Assembly: GCA_018971065.1 (NCBI GenBank)
Contig: JAGWVC010000087.1
Span: 1 to 16,945, forward strand
Reading direction: 5' to 3'
Length of the DNA stretch: 16,945 nt
Source of the DNA: Sphingomonadales bacterium
GTDB lineage: Bacteria; Pseudomonadota; Alphaproteobacteria; Sphingomonadales; Sphingomonadaceae
The notes below the pieces were generated by a model that searched no databases, was not told the DNA's origin, and worked only from the letters and a program-made list of their open reading frames with translations. This document shows positions 1-6,176 of the stretch, one piece after another. The translations under genes were made by a program, and so were the position numbers. Each line of letters starts with the position of its first letter. Position 1 is the stretch's first letter.

Positions 1-41
1 CCCATGCGCCCTTCGCTGCCGATGATGCCGATCCGTGCCAT
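1..41 (-). CDS. dapB: 4-hydroxy-tetrahydrodipicolinate reductase, N-terminal fragment cut by window edge
   Basis: Only the first 13 codons plus two bases lie in the window. They read MARIGIIGSEGRM followed by GG, which is the start of a glycine codon. This matches the conserved N-terminal dinucleotide-binding motif of DapB (a first beta strand, then GxxGxxGRMG), which binds NAD(P)H in the reduction of dihydrodipicolinate for lysine and diaminopimelate synthesis. An AAGGA Shine-Dalgarno sequence lies 9 bases upstream of the ATG, which supports a real start. The gene runs off the left edge and diverges from tesB, with a 93-base gap. Another Rossmann-fold protein is possible, but the RMG ending is characteristic of DapB. 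Confidence 0.8.
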   Translation of the reverse strand, partial: MARIGIIGSEGRM

Positions 42-50
42 ATGCCCCAA

Positions 51-55
51 TCCTT
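51..55 (-). promoter_or_regulatory. Shine-Dalgarno sequence of dapB
   Basis: The plus-strand bases TCCTT read AAGGA on the minus strand and sit 9 bases before the dapB ATG. The site helps to show that the edge fragment is a genuine gene start. It also argues against starting tesB at the upstream in-frame ATG at 42, which would place tesB coding sequence over this site. Confidence 0.6.
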
Positions 56-134
56 GTGCTGCACGCCTCATGGCCAACCCCCGACCATTGCGCAACCCGT
101 TGACGCCGCCGCGCCCGCACCGCAAAGCCTGCGG

Positions 135-1019
135 ATGTCGATCTACCCGCCCGAACAAGCCCGAACCCTGCTCACCCTGCTCGATCTCGCCAGCGACGGT
201 GCCGACCGCTTCACCGGCGCGCGCAAGCCCGGCGGGGTTGGCCGCGTGTTCGGCGGGCAGGTGGTGGCGCAGGCGCTGGTGGCCGCGCAGCGCACCGTGG
301 CCGACGATCGCACCCCGCATTCGCTGCACGCCTATTTCCTGCGCGGCGGCAGCGAGGACCACGCCATCGACTATGCGATCGAGCGCGATTTCGACGGCGG
401 CTCGTTTTCCAACCGCCGCGTCATCGCCCGCCAGCAGGGGACTCCGATCCTCAACTGCACGGTGTCGTTCCACCGCCGCGAAACAGGCTTTGCGCACCAG
501 TTCGAGATGCCCGAGGTGCCGTCGCCCGAAGGCCTCGAATCCGAACTGGCGCTGCGCCACACCCACATCGAACGCGCGCCCGAACCCTTGCGTGCGCTGA
601 TGTTGCGCCCGCCGCTGGTCGAGTTCCGCCCGTGCAACCCCGATGCGTGGATGGGGACGCCGACCGCGCCCGCGATCATGGCCAACTGGTTCCGGGTGCC
701 CGGCGCGCTGCCCGACGACCCTGCCGTCCACCGCGCCGTGCTGGCCTATGCCAGCGACTATACGCTGCTGGCCAACGCCGCGCTGCCACATCCGATAAGC
801 TGGATGGAGGGCACAATCATGTCGGCCAGCCTGGACCATGCGGTGTGGTTCCACGACAGCGATTTCCGCGCCGACGACTGGCTGCTCTATGCCACCGACA
901 GCCCGTGGAGCGGGCATGGCCGGGGCTTCAATCGCGGCCGCATCTACACCCGCGACGGCCGCCTTGTCGCCGAAACCGCGCAGGAAGGGCTGATCCGCCA
1001 GATCAAGCCCAAGCCGTGA
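135..1019 (+). CDS. tesB: acyl-CoA thioesterase II
   Basis: This gene encodes a 294-residue double hotdog-fold thioesterase that hydrolyses acyl-CoA to free fatty acid and CoA in the cytoplasm; E. coli TesB has 286 residues. Family landmarks are GRVFGGQVVAQAL (residues 37-49), the N-terminal hotdog helix motif, and the C-terminal half with YASDYTLL (205-212), LDHAVWFH (233-240) and ETAQEGLIR (280-288). By comparison with the E. coli D204/T228/Q278 triad, the catalytic residues should be D208, S232 and Q283, with the usual Thr replaced by Ser. The ATG at 135 fits the family N-terminus, but no strong ribosome site precedes it. An in-frame ATG at 42 would add 31 unrelated residues and overlap the dapB leader. 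Its stop overlaps the cobB start by 4 bases (GTGA). Confidence 0.93.
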   Translation: MSIYPPEQARTLLTLLDLASDGADRFTGARKPGGVGRVFGGQVVAQALVAAQRTVADDRTPHSLHAYFLRGGSEDHAIDYAIERDFDGGSFSNRRVIARQQGTPILNCTVSFHRRETGFAHQFEMPEVPSPEGLESELALRHTHIERAPEPLRALMLRPPLVEFRPCNPDAWMGTPTAPAIMANWFRVPGALPDDPAVHRAVLAYASDYTLLANAALPHPISWMEGTIMSASLDHAVWFHDSDFRADDWLLYATDSPWSGHGRGFNRGRIYTRDGRLVAETAQEGLIRQIKPKP

Positions 1020-1720
1020 GGAACATCGTCATCCTTACCGGCGCCGGGGTTTCCGCCGAAAGCGGCATCGATACGTTTCGCGGCGGCGCCAACGGTGGCC
1101 CCAGCCTGTGGGAGCAGCACCGGGTGGAGGACGTGGCCACGCCCGAGGCGTTCGCGCGCGACCCCGATCTGGTGCAGCGCTTCTACGACATGCGCCGCGC
1201 GGCGATCCAGACCAAGCTGCCGAACGAAGCCCACGCCGCGCTGGCCCGGCTGGATGCCGAGTGGCCGGGCGGGCTGCTGATCGTCACCCAGAACGTCGAT
1301 GACCTGCACGAACGGGCCGGCGCGAAACGCGTGCTGCACATGCATGGCGAACACCTGCTGGCCTGGTGTACCGCCTGCGACGTGCGCAGCCCGTGGACCG
1401 GCCCGCTGTTGCACCGGCCGCCCTGCCCCGCGTGCGGAACGGCGGCCCTGCGCCCCGATGTCGTGTGGTTCGGCGAAATGCCCTACCGGATGGACCGCAT
1501 CCACGACGCGCTGCGCGAGGCGGACCTGTTCGTGTCGATCGGCACCTCGGGCGCGGTCTATCCGGCGGCGGGGTTCGTGCGGCTGGCGCGCGATCTGGGC
1601 GCGCGGACGCTGGAACTGAACCTGGAGGAATCGCAGGGATCGCGCTGGTTCCACGAAACGCGGCTGGGGCCGGCCAGCGCGGTGGTGCCGGCGTGGGTGG
1701 ACGAGGTGTTGGGGGGCTGA
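1016..1720 (+). CDS. cobB: NAD-dependent protein deacylase, class III sirtuin
   Basis: This gene encodes a 234-residue sirtuin that removes acyl groups from lysines using NAD+, releasing nicotinamide and O-acyl-ADP-ribose. The GTG start at 1016 overlaps the tesB stop, which places the NAD-binding motif TGAGVSAESG (residues 8-17) close to the N-terminus as in the family. Other landmarks are FRGG (21-24), TQNVDDLH (91-98), the catalytic His in LHMHGE (H110), paired zinc cysteines C118/C121 and C137/C140, and IGTSGAVYPAAG near the end. FYDMRR (56-61) supplies Y57 and R60, the Tyr-x-x-Arg pair that in SIRT5 and E. coli CobB binds succinyl- or malonyl-lysine; desuccinylase ability is inferred from this. 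No clear ribosome site is visible, so translation is probably coupled to tesB. It converges on lolD with only 10 bases between the stops. Confidence 0.93.
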   Translation: MRNIVILTGAGVSAESGIDTFRGGANGGPSLWEQHRVEDVATPEAFARDPDLVQRFYDMRRAAIQTKLPNEAHAALARLDAEWPGGLLIVTQNVDDLHERAGAKRVLHMHGEHLLAWCTACDVRSPWTGPLLHRPPCPACGTAALRPDVVWFGEMPYRMDRIHDALREADLFVSIGTSGAVYPAAGFVRLARDLGARTLELNLEESQGSRWFHETRLGPASAVVPAWVDEVLGG

Positions 1721-1734
1721 CGGGCAGCCGTCAG
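1717..1734. terminator. short perfect inverted repeat spanning both convergent stop codons
   Basis: CTGACGG at 1717-1723 and CCGTCAG at 1728-1734 form a perfect 7-base-pair stem with the 4-base loop GCAG. The left arm contains the cobB TGA (1718-1720). The right arm contains the lolD stop (1731-1733, minus strand). Its position between two convergent genes suggests a bidirectional terminator, but neither side has a T tract, so intrinsic termination is uncertain. Confidence 0.4.
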
Positions 1735-2417
1735 GACACCCTGACCACCCGCCCGTCCAGCATTTCCACGCGCACGTCGGCGCGCTCGGCGATGCCCATG
1801 TCGTGCGTGACGCAGACCACCGCGCGGCCTTGGTCATGCGCCAGCGCGACGAACAGGTCCACGACGCGGGCCGAATTGACGCTGTCGAGGTTGCCGGTGG
1901 GTTCGTCGCCCAGGATCAGGCGCGGGTTGTTGGCCAGCGCCCGCGCGATCGCCACGCGCTGGCGTTCGCCGCCCGATAGCTTGTCGGGCGATTTAAGCTC
2001 CTTGCCCGTCAGCCCGACTTCGGCCAGCAGTTCGCGCGCGCGTTTCTCCACTTCGGCGCCGGTCAGCCTGCCCAGCCGCCGGATCGGCAGCGCGACGTTT
2101 TCCAGCGCGTTGAATTCGGGCAGCAGGAAGTGGAACTGGAACACGAAGCCGAAGTGCTGCAACCGGATGTCCGCGCGCGCGTCACCCGAAAGCGGGGTCA
2201 GGTCCTGCCCGTCCAGCAGCAGGCTGCCCGCCGTGGGCCGATCGATCAGGCCCAGCAGGTACAGCAGCGACGATTTGCCGCAGCCCGACGGGCCGACGAT
2301 GGCGGTGAACTTGCCCGGCTGGATCGCCAGATCGACATCGCGCACCAGCGTGACCGGCGGATCACCCGGCAGGGTGCGGCCAAGGCCGGTGGCGGTGAGG
2401 ACCGGCGGCACGGTCAT
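1731..2417 (-). CDS. ABC transporter ATP-binding protein, LolD/MacB type
   Basis: This gene encodes a 228-residue ATPase subunit that powers the FtsX-type permease encoded just upstream. It carries every ABC ATPase motif: Walker A GPSGCGKSS (42-50), Q-loop Gln 94, signature LSGGERQR (147-154), Walker B LILGDE (167-172) with catalytic Glu 172, and the H-loop His 205 in VCVTHD. The closest family by pattern is LolD/MacB/DevA, which act on lipoproteins or other hydrophobic envelope substrates. The ATG at 2417 overlaps the permease stop by 4 bases (ATGA), so translation is probably coupled. A longer in-frame start at 2477 would lie entirely inside the permease gene and was not used. Because an HlyD-type adapter heads the operon, I do not assign lolD itself. 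Confidence 0.92.
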   Translation of the reverse strand: MTVPPVLTATGLGRTLPGDPPVTLVRDVDLAIQPGKFTAIVGPSGCGKSSLLYLLGLIDRPTAGSLLLDGQDLTPLSGDARADIRLQHFGFVFQFHFLLPEFNALENVALPIRRLGRLTGAEVEKRARELLAEVGLTGKELKSPDKLSGGERQRVAIARALANNPRLILGDEPTGNLDSVNSARVVDLFVALAHDQGRAVVCVTHDMGIAERADVRVEMLDGRVVRVS

Positions 2418-3667
2418 ATCGCCCCGCGCAGGATGTCCACCGGGTCCACCCGCGCCGCCTTGCGTGCCGGCAGCCACGCCGCCACCGCGCCCGACAGCAG
2501 CGAGGCCACCGCCGCCACCAGATATTGCCGGGTCGAACGGTCCAGCGGAATGCGCTGGTCCTCACCCCCGATCGGGAATTTCAGCGAACCCAGCGCCTGC
2601 ATCAGCGCGGTTCCCAGCAGCCAGCCGATCACCACCCCCGCCATCGCCAGCGCCAGCCCTTCCAGCACGAACACCAGTTGCAGGTCGCCTTCCGAAAACC
2701 CCATCGAGCGCAGGATGGCAATATCGCGGCGCTTGTCGGCCACGCTGTTCGACACGGCGGTGTAGATGCCGAAGCTGGCGACCAGCAGGATCGCCGAGAC
2801 CACGGTGTACATGATGACATTGCGCGTCACCAGGAACGACATCAGGTCCACCGAGCGTTCCTGCCAGCTTTCCGCCTTGTAGGCATAGCGCGCCTCAAGC
2901 CGTTTCGCGACAGCGTCGGCGGCATAGGCATCGTCCAGCCGCACGCCGATGCGGTTGATGATGAACGGCCGCGCCAGCAGCGATTGCGCCTCGTGCAGCA
3001 GCATGTAGCCGCTGCTGCTGCCGATCATGGTGTTGCCCTTCTTGACCAGCCCGACGATGCGCAGCGACCGGGTGGTGCCCGAAGCCGCCGTGGCGTTCAC
3101 CACGTCACCCATGTTCAGTCCCAGCCGCCGCGCCAGCTCCTCGCCGACGATCACCCCGCCCTGCACGCGCTCCAGGTTGTCCAGCGACCCGGCGCGCAGC
3201 TTGTCGGCGACGTCGGAGACCTTGCTTTCCAGCCCCGGCTCGATGCCGATGATGCCCAGCGGCTCCTCGCGCCCGCCCAGCCGCAGCGTCACCGCACCCG
3301 ACAGGCTGGGCGAGCCGACCGCGCCGGGCGTATCGTTCACCGCGCGCAGGATCGCCTGCCAGTCCTTGATGCCGCGCACCTCGTTGCGCAGCTTGTAGCC
3401 GTGCAGCGCCACCGCGCCTTCCCGGCCATAGATGCGAACCCCCGGCTGCGGCGGCGGGCTGCGCAGTTCGTCATAGACGATGATGTGCGGCGCCGACGAG
3501 ATCAGGGTCTTGATGAAGTCGTTCTGGCTGCCGACCATCAGCGCCGAAACCGCAAGGAAGAAGCCAACGCCGACCGCGACGCCGCCGATCGCCACCGCCG
3601 TCTGCCGCCGCCGCATCACCAGATGGCGCCAGGCGATGTGAAACAGCAGCGCGAAGTGGCCGCTCAA
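2414..3667 (-). CDS. ABC transporter permease, FtsX/MacB_PCD family (LolE/DevC-like)
   Basis: This gene encodes a 417-residue inner-membrane permease with the four-helix topology of the FtsX group. Segments are about 25-45, a periplasmic domain of about 235 residues, then 283-306, 329-356 and 380-402. Between helices 2 and 3 lies the cytoplasmic coupling stretch DKRRDIAILRSMGFS (311-325), and the C-terminus carries ARKAARVDPVDILRG (401-415); both are hallmarks of LolC/LolE, MacB and DevC. The start is a TTG at 3667, overlapping the adapter stop (TTGA). It is preferred because it preserves the amphipathic IAWRHLVMRRRQ stretch that usually precedes helix 1, and GGAAAAG lies just upstream. Starting at the ATG for residue 18 would remove most of that stretch. 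Substrate is unknown. Confidence 0.9.
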   Translation of the reverse strand: MSGHFALLFHIAWRHLVMRRRQTAVAIGGVAVGVGFFLAVSALMVGSQNDFIKTLISSAPHIIVYDELRSPPPQPGVRIYGREGAVALHGYKLRNEVRGIKDWQAILRAVNDTPGAVGSPSLSGAVTLRLGGREEPLGIIGIEPGLESKVSDVADKLRAGSLDNLERVQGGVIVGEELARRLGLNMGDVVNATAASGTTRSLRIVGLVKKGNTMIGSSSGYMLLHEAQSLLARPFIINRIGVRLDDAYAADAVAKRLEARYAYKAESWQERSVDLMSFLVTRNVIMYTVVSAILLVASFGIYTAVSNSVADKRRDIAILRSMGFSEGDLQLVFVLEGLALAMAGVVIGWLLGTALMQALGSLKFPIGGEDQRIPLDRSTRQYLVAAVASLLSGAVAAWLPARKAARVDPVDILRGAI

Positions 3668-4671
3668 GACGGCTTTTCCGGCTCGACCCGCTCACCGTCC
3701 TTCAGGTCGGCCGGCGGCGCGAGGATGACCCGCGATCCGGCGGCGATGCCCGAGGTGACCTGCACCTCGTCGGTCCCGGCAATGCCGGTGACAACGCGAT
3801 GGGCACGCGCCCGGCCATTTTCCACCGTCCATACCTTGCCGCTGGCCAGCGCCTTGGCCGGCACCAGCAGCGCGCGGGCATCGCGCCGGGTGACGATGTT
3901 GACTTCCAGCGAGATGCCGATCGGCAGGCCGGCCGTGCCGCCATCGGGCAGCAGCCGCACCCGGAACGCCCGCGCGGTGGGATCGCCGCCCGGGGTCACT
4001 TCCGAAACATGCGCGGGGATCGCCTTGCCCGGCCAGGCGTCGTTGCTCATCAGCGCCGCTTGGCCGATGCGGACGCGGGCGATGTCGCGTTCATCGACCG
4101 TGGCGGTGACGCGGATGCGCGCGGGATCGCCCAGCAGCAGCAGCGCCTTGCCCGGCACCGCCAGATCGCCTTCGTAGACGTCGCGCCGCGTCACCACGCC
4201 ATCGCTTTCGGCCCGCACCACCAGTTGCCCCTTGCGCGCCTGCGCCGCCGCCACCGCCGCGCGCGCGGCATCGGCATTGGCCACGGCGGAATCGCGCGCG
4301 GCTTTCGTTACCCAGCCCTGCCCGAACAGGGTGACGGTGCGGTGTTCGACCTGTTCGGCGGCGCGCTGCTGCGCGGCGGCCTGGGCCAGCGCGGCCTGCT
4401 GCTCGTCATCGGCCAGCAGCACCAGCGGCTGCCCGCGCCGCACGGCATCGCCTTCGGAAACCAGCACGCGCAGCACCGGCGCGGTGATGCGCGAGGAGAT
4501 CGTCACCGGCTGCTGCGCCTCAACGAAGCCGGTGGCGTAGACCAGCTCGGTGGCGGCGCCGAGATACGCGGACGCCGTGGCCACCGGCCGTGGCTTGCCC
4601 TGCCACAGCCAGAGCGTGCCGCCCGCAAGGGCGACGGCGGCAGCCGCGATGGCGATGACCCGGCGCTTCAC
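3664..4671 (-). CDS. HlyD-type periplasmic adapter subunit of an ABC exporter
   Basis: This gene encodes a 335-residue membrane fusion protein with one N-terminal membrane anchor or uncleaved signal (about 5-22). Two lipoyl half-motifs follow: a first around ITAPVLRVLVSEGDAVRRGQ, and a second around AESDGVVTRRDVYEGDLAVPG. An Ala/Gln-rich coiled-coil hairpin separates them. After them come a beta-barrel (IRVTATVDERDIARVRIGQ) and a membrane-proximal domain. Such proteins bridge an inner-membrane pump to an outer-membrane channel. It heads an adapter-permease-ATPase operon in the same order as the cyanobacterial DevBCA exporters and functionally like MacAB with its permease and ATPase split. The start is GTG at 4671 with a good GAGGAG site 10 bases upstream. 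No outer-membrane factor gene is present in the window. Confidence 0.9.
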   Translation of the reverse strand: MKRRVIAIAAAAVALAGGTLWLWQGKPRPVATASAYLGAATELVYATGFVEAQQPVTISSRITAPVLRVLVSEGDAVRRGQPLVLLADDEQQAALAQAAAQQRAAEQVEHRTVTLFGQGWVTKAARDSAVANADAARAAVAAAQARKGQLVVRAESDGVVTRRDVYEGDLAVPGKALLLLGDPARIRVTATVDERDIARVRIGQAALMSNDAWPGKAIPAHVSEVTPGGDPTARAFRVRLLPDGGTAGLPIGISLEVNIVTRRDARALLVPAKALASGKVWTVENGRARAHRVVTGIAGTDEVQVTSGIAAGSRVILAPPADLKDGERVEPEKPS

Positions 4672-4681
4672 GCGCGGCTTG

Positions 4682-4687
4682 CTCCTC
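4682..4687 (-). promoter_or_regulatory. Shine-Dalgarno sequence of the adapter gene
   Basis: The minus-strand sequence GAGGAG lies 10 bases before the GTG at 4671. It supports that non-ATG start as the head of the exporter operon. Confidence 0.6.
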
Positions 4688-4694
4688 GTTCCAT

Positions 4695-4729
4695 ATGACC
4701 CCGCTGCCCTTCTAGCGGTTTCGGGTCAT
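4695..4729. promoter_or_regulatory. inverted repeat upstream of the exporter operon (operator or dctA-side terminator)
   Basis: ATGACCC (4695-4701) and GGGTCAT (4723-4729) are perfect inverted arms. Inside them, CGCT (4702-4705) pairs with AGCG (4714-4717), leaving a 5-base bulge GTTTC on one side and an 8-base loop. The structure begins 24 bases upstream of the adapter GTG and lies 36 bases beyond the symporter stop. It could be an operator for the exporter promoter or a terminator of the symporter transcript; there is no T tract, so I lean to an operator. Confidence 0.35.
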
Positions 4730-4732
4730 TGG

Positions 4733-4770
4733 GGAAGGTCAACAATCGGGCGGAAGGTCAACAATCAGGC
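4733..4770. repeat. 19-base tandem duplication across the symporter stop codon
   Basis: Two adjacent 19-base copies (4733-4751 and 4752-4770) are identical except at one position: G at 4748 and A at 4767. Each begins GGAAGGTCAACAATC. The second copy contains the symporter stop (TGA on the minus strand, 4765-4767). The one mismatch falls on the stop triplet: the first copy would read CGA there. The repeat also contributes two GGTCA motifs to the regulatory gap. Confidence 0.85.
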
Positions 4771-6072
4771 ATCGGGGTCGAGATGCAGGCCATGCCTGCC
4801 GTGTTCGGCCCCGAACGGCGCGTGCGGGTGCGGCGCATCCGGGTCCAGCGGCGGCTGCAGCATACCTTCGGACCTGGTGATCACCGCCGTCGCCATCGCG
4901 TTGCCGATGACGTTGGTGGCCGAGCGGCCCATGTCGAGGAACGTGTCGATCCCCAGCAAGAGGGCGATGCCCTCGACCGGCAGCTTGAACTGGCTGAGCG
5001 TGGCAGCGATGACGACGATGCTGGCGCGCGGCACCCCGGCAATACCTTTCGAGCTGACCATCAGCGTCAGCAGCAGCATCACCTGCGTGCCCAGGCTGAG
5101 CGGAATGTTGTAGGCTTGGGCGATGAACAGCGAGGCGAAGCTGGTGTACATCATCGACCCGTCGAGGTTGAAGCTGTAGCCCAGCGGCAGAATGAACCCC
5201 GAGATGCGGCGCGGCACGCCGAAACGGTCAAGCTGCTCCAGCAGCTTGGGCAGCGCCGCTTCCGACGAAGCGGTGGAGAACGTCAGCAGCACCGGCTCGC
5301 GGATATAGCGCGCCAGCAGGATCACCCGGTGGCCGAGGAACAGCGCGCCCATCGTGAACAGCAGCGCCCACAGCAGCGCCAGCCCGCCATAGAATTCACT
5401 CACCAGCTTGCCGTAAGTCACCACGATCGCCAGCCCCTTGGTGGCGACAATGCTGGCCATCGCGCCGAACACCGCGAATGGCGCCATGCGCATGACATAG
5501 CCGGTGATCTGCAACATCAGTTGCGCGACGCCCTCGGCGAATTCGACCAGCAGCGCGCCCTTCTCACCGATGGCGGACAGCCCGATGCCGGCGAACAGCG
5601 AGAACACCAGAATCTGCAGCACATTGTTCTGCGCCATCGAATCGATCACGCTGGCGGGGAACACTTCCAACAGGAAGTGGCGGAAGGTCAGTTCCTTCAC
5701 CGCCAGATCGCCGATCGGCGTGGTGGGCTTCACATCCAGCCCGACGCCGGGCTGGAACAGGTTCACCAGCACCAGCCCCAGCGCCAGGCTGACCAGCCCG
5801 GCGACGATGAACCACGCCATTGCCTTGGCGCCGATGCGGCCCAGCGCGGCGCTGTCGCCCATGCCGGCAATGCCGGTGATGATCGTCGCCATGATCAACG
5901 GAGCGATGATCATCTTGATCAGCTTCAGGAACACATCGGGCAGCAGCTTCAGCGTGTCGGCGATCGACGCCTGGGTGGGATCGCCCGCCGGGTAGGCGCC
6001 GTGCAAGGCAAGGCCGAGCGCGAGCCCGGCGATCATGCCGACAAGAATGAATAGCGTGAGCCGGCGTTCCAT
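4765..6072 (-). CDS. dicarboxylate/amino acid:cation symporter (DAACS / SDF family)
   Basis: This gene encodes a 435-residue inner-membrane secondary transporter that imports C4-dicarboxylates or acidic amino acids with H+ or Na+. Diagnostic motifs are the hairpin-1 serine stretch STASSEAALP (266-275), NLDGS in helix 7 (302-306), the hairpin-2 motif SSKGIAGVP (340-348), and the helix-8 motif DMGRSATNVIGN with D380, R383, N387 and N391. By alignment with GltPh, D380 corresponds to substrate-binding D394 and R383 to R397. N391 replaces the sodium-1 ligand D405, so coupling to protons or altered sodium use is possible. The substrate cannot be fixed from sequence, so no gene symbol is given. The C-terminal tail (about 404-435) is rich in His, Pro and Asp and repeats LDPDA at 409-413 and 431-435. 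Confidence 0.92.
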   Translation of the reverse strand: MERRLTLFILVGMIAGLALGLALHGAYPAGDPTQASIADTLKLLPDVFLKLIKMIIAPLIMATIITGIAGMGDSAALGRIGAKAMAWFIVAGLVSLALGLVLVNLFQPGVGLDVKPTTPIGDLAVKELTFRHFLLEVFPASVIDSMAQNNVLQILVFSLFAGIGLSAIGEKGALLVEFAEGVAQLMLQITGYVMRMAPFAVFGAMASIVATKGLAIVVTYGKLVSEFYGGLALLWALLFTMGALFLGHRVILLARYIREPVLLTFSTASSEAALPKLLEQLDRFGVPRRISGFILPLGYSFNLDGSMMYTSFASLFIAQAYNIPLSLGTQVMLLLTLMVSSKGIAGVPRASIVVIAATLSQFKLPVEGIALLLGIDTFLDMGRSATNVIGNAMATAVITRSEGMLQPPLDPDAPHPHAPFGAEHGRHGLHLDPDA

Positions 6073-6118
6073 GAGCCCTGGTTTCCCCCGATGCGTGAAC
6101 CGCCGAAGCTAAACGCAG

Positions 6119-6149
6119 CGCGGCCCGCGGGCAATGCCCCCGGGCCGCG
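6119..6149 (-). terminator. rho-independent terminator of the DUF4136 lipoprotein gene
   Basis: CGCGGCCCG (6119-6127) pairs with CGGGCCGCG (6141-6149). After one C-C mismatch, GGGC (6129-6132) pairs with GCCC (6136-6139) around a 3-base loop. On the minus strand the stem is followed by TGCGTTTAGC, a weak T-rich exit. The site lies between the stop at 6177 and the downstream symporter start at 6072, so it probably separates the two transcription units. Confidence 0.6.
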
Positions 6150-6176
6150 TCATGCTACGCCGAATTGCGGCTATGG

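Noticed and set aside
42..134. Extended N-terminus for tesB from the ATG at 42
   Set aside because: The extra 31 residues show no family similarity and would overlap the dapB Shine-Dalgarno region.
2525..4177. A 550-codon plus-strand frame over the permease and adapter genes
   Set aside because: Arg/His/Gln-rich shadow with no domain; the overlapping minus-strand genes have clear family motifs and coupled starts.
4729..6054. A 441-codon open frame on the plus strand over the symporter gene
   Set aside because: Its Gln/His/Arg-rich composition with no domain is typical of antisense readings of membrane-protein genes. The minus strand carries every symporter motif.
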